From contig CAWGZJ010000028.1 in NCBI GenBank assembly GCA_963826975.1, positions 124,001-188,000 of the forward strand: a stretch of DNA of 64,000 nt, read 5' to 3'. The notes below the pieces were generated by a model, which saw nothing but the letters and a program-made list of their open reading frames with translations, was not told the DNA's origin and ran no database searches. This document shows positions 46,317 through 55,980 of the stretch, piece after piece; within the stretch, counting starts at the first letter, position 1; the number at the start of each line of letters is the position of its first letter. The translations under genes and the position numbers were made by a program. The stretch is from Palsa-883 sp963826975. GTDB taxonomy: Bacteria > Pseudomonadota > Alphaproteobacteria > Acetobacterales > Acetobacteraceae.

Positions 46317-48677
46317 CTACTCCGCCATCACCTTCCGCGGCGGTGTCTGCACGACCGGCGCCAACTCCCGCGCCCCGAACGACGCCGCGCGCCGATCATT
46401 CCCCACCACTCCATACCCCGTCGTGCGCTGCCGCGGCACCCGCCCGATCGAACTGATCAACGCCTCCATCGCCTCGGGCGGAAACTCCTGCCCGTGCTGC
46501 GTGCCCGCCGCGCGCGAGATGCTCTCGTTCATCAGCGTCCCGCCCAGATCATTCGCGCCCGCGTTCAAACACAGCGCCGCACCCTCCGGCCCCATCTTCA
46601 CCCACGATGTCTGGATGTTCGTGATCAGCGGGTGCAGCACCAGCCGCGCCACCGCATGCATCAGCACCGCTTCGCGCACGGTCGGCCCCTTCCGCGCCAT
46701 CCCGCGCAAATACATCGGCGCTTCCATGTGCACGAACGGCAACGGAACAAATTCCGTAATCCCGCCAGTCTCCGCCTGCAGATCGCGCAGCACCAGCAAA
46801 TGCCGAGCCCAGGAGATCGGCCGCTCGACATGTCCATACATGATAGTGGACGTCGTCCGCAGCCCCAGCCCGTGCGCCGCGCGCAGCACATCCACCCACT
46901 GCGCGGTGTTCACCTTGTCCGGGCAAATCACCGCACGCACTTCGTCGTCCAGGATCTCCGCCGCCGTGCCCGGCAAGGTCCCCAACCCGGCGTCCTTCAA
47001 CTCGGCCAGGAAAGACGACAGGCTGCGCCCCAGCGTCGCCGCGCCCTGCGTCACCTCCAACGGTGAGAACGCGTGCACATGCATCCCCGGCACCGCCTGC
47101 TTGATCGCGCGACAGATGCCCAGATAGGTCTCGCCGGTGTAATCCGGATGGATGCCACCCTGCAGGCACACTTCCGTTGCACCCCGTTCCCACGCCTCTT
47201 CCGTACGGCGAACGATCTCCTCCAGTGCTAGGTCGTACGGCGTGCCGCGCAGCGCGTCGTGCGTCTTGCCCTTGGAGAATGCACAGAACTTGCAGCGGTA
47301 GTAACAGATGTTCGTGTAGTTGATGTTTCGGTTGACGACGTAACGAACCACCTCGCCGCTCACCGCCTGGCGCAGCTCGTCCGCCGCCGTCAGAACGCGC
47401 TGATAGTCCAGGTCGCGCGCGCCAAACAGCCGCACGATCTCCGCCTCTTCCAGCCGCCGTCCGCCCATCGCCTTGGCGATAACCGCTTCCACCTGCGGAT
47501 CGACCTCCGACAGCAGCGGCGCCGCCTGACGCGGGATCGTCGTCAGCCCCGGCGCCCAGTCGTCATCGCGAGCCCACCCGTCCGCGTCGATCGCGCGCCG
47601 CACCCGTGTGGCGATCGGCGGCGCCAGCCACCGCTCCGCCGCATGTGCATAGGCCGGATACACCGGCAGCCGAGGCACCAGAACCTTGCCGAAGCTTGCC
47701 GTCCGTTCCGCCAGCGTGGCGATCGCCGGCCATGGCGCCTCCGGGTTCACGTGATCGGGAGTAACCGGCGACACGCCGCCCCAGTCATCGATCCCCGCGC
47801 CGATCAGTTTCTCGTAGACCCCAGGCGACAGGTTCGGCGGCGCCTGCACATGCACGTCCGCGGGCAGGATCAGCCGAGCCGCCGCAATGCTCCACAGCAA
47901 ATCCTCCAGATCCGGTTCCGGCGCATTCGCCTGTTTGGTCTTCGGCTTGGCGCGGAAGTTCTGCACGATCACTTCCTGGATGTGACCGTGCGCACGATGC
48001 AGGTCCGCGATCGCCGCCAGCGAGTCCAATCGTTCCGCCCGCGTCTCGCCGATGCCGATCAGGATGCCGGTGGTGAATGGCACCGCCAGCTCACCTGCGT
48101 GGCGCATCATCTCCAGCCGCACCGCGGGCAGCTTGTCGGGTGATCCGTAATGCACGCCACCCGGCTCGCACAGCCGCGCACTGCTCGATTCCAGCATGAT
48201 GCCCATGCTGGCCGAAACTTTTCGAAGTGCCGTAATTTCCTCCCGCGTCATCACGCCGGGATTCAGATGCGGCAGCAGCCCGGTTTCTTCCAGCACCAGA
48301 GCGGACATTTCGCGCAGGTATTCGATGGTCGTCGCGTGCCCGCGCGCGGCCAGTGCCTCACGCGCAGCGCCATAGCGCAGTTCCGGCTTGTCCCCCAGCG
48401 TGAACAGCGCCTCGGTGCAGCCCGCCGCGGCGCCGGCGCGCGCAATGGTCAGCACGTCCTCCGGCGACAGATATGCCGGACGACCTGCACGCGGTCGTTC
48501 CGCGAACGTGCAGTAATGGCACACGTCACGACACAGCTTCGTGAGCGGAATGAACACTTTTCGCGAATAGGAGATCAGCCGCCCGTACGCCGCATCGCGC
48601 CGAGCTGCAGCCGCTGTCATCAACTCCGGCAGCGCCGCGTGGGAGATCCAGGCGATCAGATCGTCATCATGTGTCAT
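46317..48677 (-). CDS. fbiC: Fused FO synthase (CofG-CofH)
   Basis: A 786-residue bifunctional radical-SAM enzyme making the deazaflavin FO from tyrosine and the ribityl-pyrimidine intermediate. The N-terminal CofG half has C-x3-C-x2-C at 49-56 (CRDVCHYC) and the C-terminal CofH half has C-x3-C-x2-C at 458-465 (CYYRCKFC). Other conserved words are PHLNPGVMTREEI, IIGIGETRAERLDSL-type loops, GGIHPDYTGETYL and HIEEVIVQNF-like strands. The two-domain fusion is the form found in actinobacteria. The ATG at 48677 overlaps the upstream LLM gene stop by 4 bases, so the two share a transcript. It points towards cofC (convergent, 265-base gap). Confidence 0.95.
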   Translation of the reverse strand: MTHDDDLIAWISHAALPELMTAAAARRDAAYGRLISYSRKVFIPLTKLCRDVCHYCTFAERPRAGRPAYLSPEDVLTIARAGAAAGCTEALFTLGDKPELRYGAAREALAARGHATTIEYLREMSALVLEETGLLPHLNPGVMTREEITALRKVSASMGIMLESSSARLCEPGGVHYGSPDKLPAVRLEMMRHAGELAVPFTTGILIGIGETRAERLDSLAAIADLHRAHGHIQEVIVQNFRAKPKTKQANAPEPDLEDLLWSIAAARLILPADVHVQAPPNLSPGVYEKLIGAGIDDWGGVSPVTPDHVNPEAPWPAIATLAERTASFGKVLVPRLPVYPAYAHAAERWLAPPIATRVRRAIDADGWARDDDWAPGLTTIPRQAAPLLSEVDPQVEAVIAKAMGGRRLEEAEIVRLFGARDLDYQRVLTAADELRQAVSGEVVRYVVNRNINYTNICYYRCKFCAFSKGKTHDALRGTPYDLALEEIVRRTEEAWERGATEVCLQGGIHPDYTGETYLGICRAIKQAVPGMHVHAFSPLEVTQGAATLGRSLSSFLAELKDAGLGTLPGTAAEILDDEVRAVICPDKVNTAQWVDVLRAAHGLGLRTTSTIMYGHVERPISWARHLLVLRDLQAETGGITEFVPLPFVHMEAPMYLRGMARKGPTVREAVLMHAVARLVLHPLITNIQTSWVKMGPEGAALCLNAGANDLGGTLMNESISRAAGTQHGQEFPPEAMEALISSIGRVPRQRTTGYGVVGNDRRAASFGARELAPVVQTPPRKVMAE

Positions 48678-49627
48678 GAAGTGCGTACCACCGCTTCGCT
48701 CACGCGTTGCATCACGTCCAGAGTCTCCGTGATTGTCGGGCGCTGAAGGTAGAAAATTACGTGCCGCGCCCCCGCCTCGGCCAGCGCCGCCGCGTCCTCC
48801 TGCCAGTCCGCCGCCGACCCGGTAAACAACTGCCGCTCGCCGTCCGCCCCGGTCTGCGCGGTTTCGTTCGGCGGCAGGAACCAAAGATAGCCGACATCCA
48901 CCGACGCCGGATCGCGACCCGCCTTTTCCACCACGCGGCGCATCCCGTCGACGCCGCTTTTCAGCCGCTCCGGCGTGTTCAACCTGATCTGCTGATTGTT
49001 CGACACCGGATACCAGCCGTCCCCATACTGCGCGACGCGGCGCAGCGCCGGCGGGCTTTCCCCACCCACCCAGATCGGCAGATGCGGCTTCGATGCCGGC
49101 TTCGGCTCGAACACCATGTTCTCGAACTTCGTGTATGTGCCATCAAGCGTCGGACGCGGCTCAGTCCACAGCGTCTTCCACGCGCGCAGATACTCATCCG
49201 TCACCGCGCCCCGCTCGGCATAGGGCGGCGTGCCCAGCGCCTCGAACTCCTCGCGCATCCAGCCTGACCCCACCCCGGCGATCACCCGCCCGCCCGACAG
49301 CACATCGGCCGTCAGGAACAGTTTCGCCGCCAGCACCGCAGGGCGATATGGGACGACAGCGACCGAGGTCAACAGCTTGATGCGCTGCGTGCACGCCGCC
49401 AGGAACGCCAGCGTCGCAATTGCGTCGAAGCATTCCCCCGTCGGCGCGCCCGGCCAGATGCCGTCCGTCGTATACGCGTAGCGCACACTGCTCTGCACCG
49501 GCACCACAAGATGGTCCGCAACACCCAGATAAGCGTAGTCCAGCGCTTCGGCCCGCTGTGCCAGCGCGATGATGTTGTCGCGTTGGGCCAGGCAGCCGCG
49601 CGTCCCGAAGTGGATCCCGTAGTCCAT
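48674..49627 (-). CDS. LLM-class (F420-dependent) oxidoreductase, fbiC-linked
   Basis: A 317-residue luciferase-like TIM-barrel protein: MDYGIHFGTRGCLAQRDNII, AYLGVADHLVVPVQSSVRYA, LLTSVAVVPYRPAVLAAKLF, GVGSGWMREEFEALGTPPY and GRDPASVDVGYLW. The pattern fits F420-dependent LLM subfamilies rather than FMN/FMNH2 ones, though cofactor choice is inferred mainly from context. It is co-transcribed ahead of fbiC (ATGA overlap). The ATG at 49627 follows GGGGGGAG; an earlier in-frame start at 49651 is less likely. It diverges from another LLM gene at 49719 over a 91-base shared promoter region. Substrate unknown. Confidence 0.9.
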   Translation of the reverse strand: MDYGIHFGTRGCLAQRDNIIALAQRAEALDYAYLGVADHLVVPVQSSVRYAYTTDGIWPGAPTGECFDAIATLAFLAACTQRIKLLTSVAVVPYRPAVLAAKLFLTADVLSGGRVIAGVGSGWMREEFEALGTPPYAERGAVTDEYLRAWKTLWTEPRPTLDGTYTKFENMVFEPKPASKPHLPIWVGGESPPALRRVAQYGDGWYPVSNNQQIRLNTPERLKSGVDGMRRVVEKAGRDPASVDVGYLWFLPPNETAQTGADGERQLFTGSAADWQEDAAALAEAGARHVIFYLQRPTITETLDVMQRVSEAVVRTS

Positions 49628-49718
49628 GCGCTCCCCCCGTTCCGGCGCCACCTTGCATCGCTAGGCTGGGTATCGTGTGCTATCGACGAACCAAGCGCAA
49701 TTCAAGCCGGAGGAACAA
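49628..49718. promoter_or_regulatory. Divergent promoter region between two LLM genes
   Basis: A 91-base gap between the leftward LLM-fbiC operon and the rightward LLM-LLM operon. Each side has a good ribosome site (GGGGGGAG leftward, GGAGGA rightward). Promoters for both must lie here or in the gene ends. No operator palindrome was recognised. Confidence 0.5.
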
Positions 49719-50672
49719 ATGCAGATCGGATGCAGTGCCCCAACCAGCGGCCCCCTGATCGCGCCCGACAGCCTCGTGCGCATCGCCACCGAGGCCGAGG
49801 CGCTCGGCTTCGACTACGTCACCGTCAGCGATCACGTGATGATCCCCACCAGCATCGCCTCGCGCTATCCGTATTCGGATTCCGGCGAGTTCCCGTCCGG
49901 CGCCGCGGCGCCGCGGCTGGAGCAGTTGACCACGGCCGCCTTCATCGCCGCAGCGACCTCGAAGCTGCGCATCGTTACGTCGGTGATGGTGGTGCCGCAC
50001 CGTCCCGCTGTGCTGACCGCGAAGGTTCTCGCAACGATCGACTATTTGTCGAAAGGCCGGCTGACGCTGGGCATCGGCGCCGGCTGGTGCGAGGAGGAAT
50101 TCATCGCCATAGGTGCGCCGCCTTTCGCCGAACGCGGCGCCGTCACCGACGAATGGATGGCCGTCTGCAAGGAGCTGTGGACCGCCGAGCAGCCGAAGTT
50201 CAACGGTAAATACGTCAAGTTCTCCGACGTGCTGTTTCCGCCGAAACCGGTTCAGGCTGCGATCCCGATCTGGATCGGCGGCGAAAGTGGCCCCGCGATG
50301 CGCCGCACGGCCGCTTATGGCGATGCCTGGTATCCGATCGGCACCAACCCGCAATTCCCAATGGACACGCTGACCCGCTACAAGGCCGGCGTCGCCAAGC
50401 TGCGCGGCATGACGGAGAAGGCCGGTCGCCCCGCCTCGGCCGTTGGCCTTGCCTACCGCGTGTCGTCCAATCCGGAAGCGCAACCGAAAGGCACCGTCAA
50501 CGGCGAGCGCAAATTGTTCACTGGCGGCGCGGCCGACTATGTCGGCGACATCAAGGCACTGTCCGAGGTCGGTGTCACCAGCTTCGACTTCGGCCTGTTC
50601 GGTGCGTCGCTGGCGGCCACGCTCGACAACATGAAGCGGTTCCGTGACGACATCATGACGAAAGTTCGATAA
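49719..50672 (+). CDS. LLM-class (F420-dependent) oxidoreductase
   Basis: A 317-residue paralogue of the neighbour at 48674: IGCSAPTSGPLIAPDSLVRI, FDYVTVSDHVMIPTSIASRY, IVTSVMVVPHRPAVLTAKVL and GIGAGWCEEEFIAIGAPPF. It retains the same barrel core and length. The start at 49719 has GGAGGAACAA upstream. It is followed 13 bases later by another LLM gene on the same strand. The two divergent paralogues and fbiC suggest an F420-using redox module. Substrate unknown. Confidence 0.9.
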   Translation: MQIGCSAPTSGPLIAPDSLVRIATEAEALGFDYVTVSDHVMIPTSIASRYPYSDSGEFPSGAAAPRLEQLTTAAFIAAATSKLRIVTSVMVVPHRPAVLTAKVLATIDYLSKGRLTLGIGAGWCEEEFIAIGAPPFAERGAVTDEWMAVCKELWTAEQPKFNGKYVKFSDVLFPPKPVQAAIPIWIGGESGPAMRRTAAYGDAWYPIGTNPQFPMDTLTRYKAGVAKLRGMTEKAGRPASAVGLAYRVSSNPEAQPKGTVNGERKLFTGGAADYVGDIKALSEVGVTSFDFGLFGASLAATLDNMKRFRDDIMTKVR

Positions 50673-50685
50673 CGGAGGCGCACCC

Positions 50686-51726
50686 ATGCAGCTCGGCATC
50701 ACCGTCGACATGTCGGGGCCGACCCCGAAGCTCGACATGGAACGTGTGCTGGAAGCCGAACGCCTCGGCTTCTCCCAGGTCTGGACCGGCGAGGCTTATG
50801 GCACCGACGCCGTCACACCGGTCACCTGGATCCTCTCGCGTACGACAAAGATCAAGGCGGGCACGGGGATCATGCAGATCCCCGCGCGCACGCCCGCCTG
50901 CGCCGCGATGACCGTGATGACACTGCAGATCCTGTCGGGGAACCGGTTCCTGTGCGGCCTCGGCGTCTCCGGCCCGCAGGTCGTCGAAGGCTGGCACGGC
51001 GTGCGATTCGGTAAACCAATGACGCGCACAAAGGAATACATCGCGATTGTTCGCCAGGTGCTGGAACGCAAAGCCCCGCTGGAATTCGACGGCGAGGAAT
51101 ACGTCATCCCGTATGCCGGTCCGGACGCCACCGGCTTGGGTCGCGCGCTGCGCAGCATCACGCACGGCAATCCGGATATTCCTTTCTACCTTGCCTCCAT
51201 CACACCAGCCGGCCTGCGCACCGCCGGCGAGTGTGCCGACGGGGTGCTGCCGATCTTCTATTCGCCGGAGCAGCCGAAAATCGTATCGGACCCGATCCTG
51301 GCCGGCATGAAGAAAGCCGGCCGCGCCGAGACGCTGGCGAACTTCGATGTCGCTCCCTATGTCCGCGCCAAGCTCGGCCCCGATGTTGCCGCCTGCCGCG
51401 ACGCGATCCGCCCCGAGCTCGCGCTGTATATCGGCGGCATGGGTGCACGATCGAAGAACTACTACAACGACGTTGCCATCAAGCTCGGGTACGAGGGCGC
51501 GGCGACAACCATCCAGGACCTTTATCTGGACGGCAAGAAGACCGAGGCTGCCGCCGCGGTGCCCGACAAGCTGATCGACGAGATCTCCCTGGTCGGTCCC
51601 GCCGAGCGCATCAAGGACCGGCTGGCCGCCTGGCAGCAAGCGGCGAAGGATCGCTCGGTCGGCACCATCGTGCTGAAAGGCGCCAGCGTCGAGGCGATGC
51701 GCGTAATCGCTGAAGCGGTTTTATAA
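50686..51726 (+). CDS. LLM-class F420-dependent oxidoreductase (methylene-H4MPT reductase-like)
   Basis: A 346-residue protein of a different LLM branch: LGITVDMSGPTPKLDMERVL, GFSQVWTGEAYGTDAVTPVT, IKAGTGIMQIPARTPACAAM, MTLQILSGNRFLCGLGVSGP and GWHGVRFGKP. The Gly-Val-Ser-Gly-Pro-Gln-Val word and this N-terminus are common in actinobacterial F420-dependent LLM proteins annotated as methylene-tetrahydromethanopterin reductase-like. H4MPT itself is not implied. It lies 13 bases after the preceding LLM gene and 78 bases before a beta-oxidation-type gene, which may mean it acts on acyl-CoA-linked substrates. Confidence 0.9.
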   Translation: MQLGITVDMSGPTPKLDMERVLEAERLGFSQVWTGEAYGTDAVTPVTWILSRTTKIKAGTGIMQIPARTPACAAMTVMTLQILSGNRFLCGLGVSGPQVVEGWHGVRFGKPMTRTKEYIAIVRQVLERKAPLEFDGEEYVIPYAGPDATGLGRALRSITHGNPDIPFYLASITPAGLRTAGECADGVLPIFYSPEQPKIVSDPILAGMKKAGRAETLANFDVAPYVRAKLGPDVAACRDAIRPELALYIGGMGARSKNYYNDVAIKLGYEGAATTIQDLYLDGKKTEAAAAVPDKLIDEISLVGPAERIKDRLAAWQQAAKDRSVGTIVLKGASVEAMRVIAEAVL

Positions 51727-51804
51727 CGTATAAGGGCCGACCACTCCGTTCTCTCTCCGCCTAGCCCGACCATGACGGAGAAGGTGCAACCAAAGGAAAC
51801 GCCA

Positions 51805-53928
51805 ATGTCCGAAGCGCCTCTCGTCAGCCTCGCCCGTGAGGCAGACATCGGTGTCATCACCGTCAACTACCCGCCCGTCAACGCGCTCGGCCCAGGCGTC
51901 GCCGAGGGCATCATCGACTGCTTGAAACAGGGCCTCGCCGACCCCGCCATCACCGCGATGGTCCTGATCGGCGCCGGCCGCAGCTTCATCGCCGGCGCCG
52001 ACATTCGCGGCTTCGGCACCGGTCGCAAGCGCCTGCCAATCGGTGAACGCGTCTACGACATCCTTGATGCCAGCAGCAAACCAGTCGTCGCCGCAATCCA
52101 CGGCTACGCGCTGGGCGGTGGGCTGGAAATCGCACTCGCCTGCCATTACCGCATCGCGGTGGACAGCGCGAAGGTCGGCCTGCCCGAAGTGCTGATCGGC
52201 ATCCTTCCCGGCGGTGGCGGCACGCAGCGCCTGCCGCGCTTGATCGGCCCCAAGGCGGCGATGGATATGATCGTCACCGGCCGCCACGTCCCCGCCCAAG
52301 AAGCCGCAACACTCGGCATTATCAACGAAGTCATTCCGGACACGGCAGGCCTGCACGATAGCGCCATCGGCTATGCGCGCCGCATTGCCGCCGCACGCCC
52401 TCTGCCGCGCGTGCGTGACCGCAACGACAAACTCGCCGAAGCGACAGCCGACCCCGGCATCTTCGACGCGATGCGCAAATCCATCGCCCGCCGCGCGCGT
52501 AACCAGAAGGCCCCGTACAACTGCATCGCCGCCGTCGAAGCCGCCTGCACCGTGCCGTTTGACGATGGCATCCGCCGCGAATCCGAACTGTTCCAGGAGC
52601 TGGAAAACTCCGACGAAGCCCGCGCCCTGCGTTACGCCTTCTTCGCCGAGCGCGAGGTCGCCAAGCTGCCCGACATGCCCCCCGGCTTGACCGCGAGACC
52701 GTTCGACACCGCCGCGGTGATCGGCGCCGGAACGATGGGCGGTGGCATCGCCATGAGCTTCGCCGATTTCGGCGTCCCCGTGAAAATCATGGACTCGACA
52801 CAGGAAGCGCTCGATCGCGGCATGGAGCGGATCCGCAACAACTACGCCACGTCCGTCAAGCGCGGCAGCCTGGCCCAGGATGAGATGCAGCGCCGCCTCG
52901 CCCGGATCGAACCCGTATCCGGCTACGACGACATCAAGGACGCCGACATCGTCGTTGAAGCCGTCTTCGAAGAGATGGACGTCAAGAAACCCATCTTCGC
53001 CAAGCTCGACGAGGTCATGAAACCAGGTGCGCTACTGCTGTCCAACACCTCGGCGCTCAACATCGACCAGCTTGCCGAAATGACGCGCCGCCCGGGCGAC
53101 GTCGCCGGCGCGCACTTCTTCAGCCCCGCCAACGTAATGAAACTGCTGGAAGTGGTGCGCGGCGCCAAGACCTCCCCGGAAACATTGCTGTCCACCATGC
53201 AGATGGGTCGCAAGATCGGCAAGATCGCCGGGGTCGCCGGCAACTGCGACGGCTTCCTCGCCAACCGGTCGCGCGCCCCGTTCAGCAGCGAAATGATCAT
53301 CCTGCTTGAAGAGGGCTGCCTGCCGGAGCAGGTCGACAAGGTCATGATCGATTTCGGCTATCCGATGGGCCCCTTCGCGGTTGGCGACCTGGCCGGCCTC
53401 GACATCGGCGCCTCGGGCCGCCGCCGCCGCGCCGCCGCCGATCCAAACTACCGCAAGTTGCCGATCGCCGACCGCCTTGTGGAACTCGGCCGTTACGGCC
53501 AGAAGACTGGCGCCGGCTGGTACCGTTACGAAAAAGGCGACCGCACGCCGCATCCGGACCCCGAGGTCGCCGCCATCATCAAGCAGGTGTCCACCGAAAT
53601 GAACGTGCCACAGCGCGCGTTCACCGACCAGGAGATCCTGCGCCGCCTGCTGTTCGCCTCGGTCAATGAGGCCTGCAAGATCCTGGAAGAAAGCATCGCC
53701 TACCGCGCCAGCGACATCGATGTGATGTGGCTGCACGGCTTCGGCTTTCCGCGCTACCGCGGCGGCCTGATGTTCTGGGCCGACGGCATCGGCGTACGCG
53801 ACGTCTACAACCAGATTGCCGCCTGGCATCAGCAATTTGGCGAGCGCTGGGCGCCAAGCGCGCTGCTGCGCCAACTGGCCGAAACCGGCACACCCTTCCG
53901 TGAGGCCAAGCCCGGACGCCCGCATTGA
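51805..53928 (+). CDS. Enoyl-CoA hydratase / 3-hydroxyacyl-CoA dehydrogenase (FadB/FadJ-like)
   Basis: A 707-residue bifunctional beta-oxidation enzyme. The N-terminal crotonase domain has IGAGRSFIAGADIRGFG, GYALGGGLEIALACHYRIA (first catalytic Glu region) and GLPEVLIGILPGGGGTQRLP (second Glu). The NAD-binding domain starts about residue 305 with VIGAGTMGGGIAMSFADFGV, followed by the catalytic His in GAHFFSPANVMKLLEVV, the YPMGPFAVGDLAGLDIG loop and two C-terminal HAD domains. The ATG at 51805 has an AAGGA site. It is the first gene after three LLM genes and precedes the liv operon, tying F420-linked redox and acyl-CoA catabolism by position. Confidence 0.93.
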   Translation: MSEAPLVSLAREADIGVITVNYPPVNALGPGVAEGIIDCLKQGLADPAITAMVLIGAGRSFIAGADIRGFGTGRKRLPIGERVYDILDASSKPVVAAIHGYALGGGLEIALACHYRIAVDSAKVGLPEVLIGILPGGGGTQRLPRLIGPKAAMDMIVTGRHVPAQEAATLGIINEVIPDTAGLHDSAIGYARRIAAARPLPRVRDRNDKLAEATADPGIFDAMRKSIARRARNQKAPYNCIAAVEAACTVPFDDGIRRESELFQELENSDEARALRYAFFAEREVAKLPDMPPGLTARPFDTAAVIGAGTMGGGIAMSFADFGVPVKIMDSTQEALDRGMERIRNNYATSVKRGSLAQDEMQRRLARIEPVSGYDDIKDADIVVEAVFEEMDVKKPIFAKLDEVMKPGALLLSNTSALNIDQLAEMTRRPGDVAGAHFFSPANVMKLLEVVRGAKTSPETLLSTMQMGRKIGKIAGVAGNCDGFLANRSRAPFSSEMIILLEEGCLPEQVDKVMIDFGYPMGPFAVGDLAGLDIGASGRRRRAAADPNYRKLPIADRLVELGRYGQKTGAGWYRYEKGDRTPHPDPEVAAIIKQVSTEMNVPQRAFTDQEILRRLLFASVNEACKILEESIAYRASDIDVMWLHGFGFPRYRGGLMFWADGIGVRDVYNQIAAWHQQFGERWAPSALLRQLAETGTPFREAKPGRPH

Positions 53929-54017
53929 CGCTGATCAAGCCGCCTGCCTATCCTCGCGGCTAAGTCTTAAAGCACGTCGCCTGCATCGATCGGGCGCTCA
54001 GGGAGGAGTCGTCCACG

Positions 54018-54899
54018 TTGGTTGACGCAGTGCGCCTGCTGCAACTTGTCATTAATGGAGCCGCCGCGGGCTGTATATACGGCCTGATCGCCCTCGGATT
54101 CGTCCTGATCTACAAGGCGACCGAGATGATCAACTTCGCCCAGGGCGACATCATGATGCTGGGCGGTTTTTTCGCCTTCGCCCTCATCGCCCATTTCGGC
54201 TTGAATTATTGGGTCGGCGCGCTGCTGGCGATCGCCCTGACCGCGGCCTTCGGCTTCGCGCTCGATGCGCTCATCTTGCGACGCGTCATCGGTCAGCCGC
54301 AATTCGCCGTGGTGATGCTGACACTTGGCCTGGGCTTCATCTTTCGTGCGGTGGCCGGCATCACCTGGGGCTACGATTCAGTCGGCTTCGAGACACCGTT
54401 TACCAACCGAACCGTCAAACTGGGCGGACTGGTGCTGGGCGCGGACAATCTGTCGATCATCGTCGGCACGGTGCTGCTTTGCGCGGTGCTGTACATGTTT
54501 TTCAGCCGTACGCGGCTCGGCGTCGCAATGCAGGCGTCGTCGCAAAATCAACTTGCCGCCTACTACATGGGAATCCCCGTCCGCACCGTGTTCTCGCTGA
54601 TCTGGGCAATCAGTTCCGGCGTCGCGGCAGTGGCGGCAATCCTGCTGGCGCCGGTGTCGATGATCGACGTGAACATGGGCTTCCTGGGGATCAAGGCGTT
54701 CGCGGCGGCGGTGCTGGGCGGTTTCGGATCGATCCCGGGTGCACTGGTCGGCGGCGTGATCGTCGGCATTAGCGAACAAATGTCGGGCTATTATCTGCCG
54801 GCGGGATTCCAGGAAGTGACGGCGAACGTCGTGCTGCTCGGCACCCTGGTCCTGCGCCCGCAGGGCCTGTTTTCCGACGCCTTGCGCAAGCGGGTATAG
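54018..54899 (+). CDS. livH: Branched-chain amino-acid-type ABC permease LivH
   Basis: A 293-residue inner-membrane permease with about eight helices: LLQLVINGAAAGCIYGLIAL, the conserved YKATEMINFAQGDIMMLGGF, TLGLGFIFRAVAGITWGYDS, RTRLGVAMQASSQNQLAAYY and KAFAAAVLGGFGSIPGALVG. The start is taken as TTG at 54018, nine bases after GGGAGGAG. It heads the livH-M-G-F-ligase-livK operon. HAAT transporters take amino acids but also aromatic and dicarboxylic acids, so the substrate is open. Confidence 0.93.
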   Translation: MVDAVRLLQLVINGAAAGCIYGLIALGFVLIYKATEMINFAQGDIMMLGGFFAFALIAHFGLNYWVGALLAIALTAAFGFALDALILRRVIGQPQFAVVMLTLGLGFIFRAVAGITWGYDSVGFETPFTNRTVKLGGLVLGADNLSIIVGTVLLCAVLYMFFSRTRLGVAMQASSQNQLAAYYMGIPVRTVFSLIWAISSGVAAVAAILLAPVSMIDVNMGFLGIKAFAAAVLGGFGSIPGALVGGVIVGISEQMSGYYLPAGFQEVTANVVLLGTLVLRPQGLFSDALRKRV

Positions 54900-54903
54900 C
54901 ACC

Positions 54904-55980
54904 ATGCGCACTCTGTTTCGCACCAGCTACCAACAGGATATACGGCTCTGGCGTCATGGTGGCGATCTGTTCTGGTATGGCCTGCTCGGCGTCGTGCTGC
55001 TGCTGATCCCCGCGACACTCGGTGAGTTCTACGTCGGCGAATTGGGCGGCGTGTTCATCTTCGCGATCGCCGGCGTCGGGCTGATGCTGCTGACTGGCTA
55101 CACCGGCCTGGTGAACCTTGGCCACGCCGCCTTCCTGGGTATCGGCGCCTACACCAATGCCATCCTGCTGCATGCCGGCGTGCCCTTCGTCGTTACGTTG
55201 CCGGCCGCCGGACTGATGGCGGCACTGGCCGGCGTGGCAATCGGCATCCCGACCTTGCGCATGAGCGGCCTGTATCTCGCCATCGCAACGCTTGCCTTCG
55301 GCGCCATCGTCGGGACCGTCCTACAGAAATGGGATTCCGTCACCGGCGGTTTCGACGGCTTCGCGGTGCCGACACCTACCATCTTCGGCTGGCCCGTCGA
55401 GGGCGCAACCGGCGTCTACTATCTGTCGCTCGCCGTGCTGGTGTTCGTGCTGTGGGTCAGTGCCAACGTGCTGCGATCGCCAATCGGCCGCGCCATGGTG
55501 GCGATTCGCGACAGCGAGATCTCCGCGCAGAGCATGGGCATCAACCTGGCGCTGTACAAGACCGTCGCCTTCGCGATCAGCGCCGGCATGACCGGTCTGG
55601 CCGGCGCGCTGTTCGCGCATTACGTGCGCTTCCTGGCGCCCGATTTATTCGACATTCTGCTGTCGATCCAGTTCGTCACGATCGTCTTCGTGGGCGGCCT
55701 TGGTTCGTTGCATGGCGCGATCTTCGGCGCGCTGTTCGTGCGACTGCTGCCGCAGGCAATCGCCATGGTGCGCGACGACCTGCCGTTCGGCATTGGCCGC
55801 ATGCCAGGGCTGGAACCATCGCTGTTCGGCCTGATACTTGTGCTGTGCATCCTGTTCGAACCCGCCGGCATCTACGGCCGCTGGATCAAGACCAAGCGCT
55901 GGTTCCAGGAGTATCCGCTGCATCGCCGCGCCGCGAAGCGCCGTCAGAAAACCTACGCGCGATCAGAGCGGCTGCGATGA
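54904..55980 (+). CDS. livM: Branched-chain amino-acid-type ABC permease LivM
   Basis: A 358-residue second permease, four bases after livH. It has GVGLMLLTGYTGLVNLGHAA and FLGIGAYTNAILL, GIPTLRMSGLYLAIATLAFG, the conserved VSANVLRSPIGRAMVAIRDS motif, and FVGGLGSLHGAIFGALFVRL. The C-terminus is Arg-rich and cytoplasmic. Its stop overlaps livG (ATGA). Confidence 0.93.
   Translation: MRTLFRTSYQQDIRLWRHGGDLFWYGLLGVVLLLIPATLGEFYVGELGGVFIFAIAGVGLMLLTGYTGLVNLGHAAFLGIGAYTNAILLHAGVPFVVTLPAAGLMAALAGVAIGIPTLRMSGLYLAIATLAFGAIVGTVLQKWDSVTGGFDGFAVPTPTIFGWPVEGATGVYYLSLAVLVFVLWVSANVLRSPIGRAMVAIRDSEISAQSMGINLALYKTVAFAISAGMTGLAGALFAHYVRFLAPDLFDILLSIQFVTIVFVGGLGSLHGAIFGALFVRLLPQAIAMVRDDLPFGIGRMPGLEPSLFGLILVLCILFEPAGIYGRWIKTKRWFQEYPLHRRAAKRRQKTYARSERLR

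Noticed and set aside
50686..51726. True methylene-tetrahydromethanopterin reductase (mer)
   Set aside because: Only the general LLM branch resemblance is seen, and no other methanopterin pathway genes are in the window.
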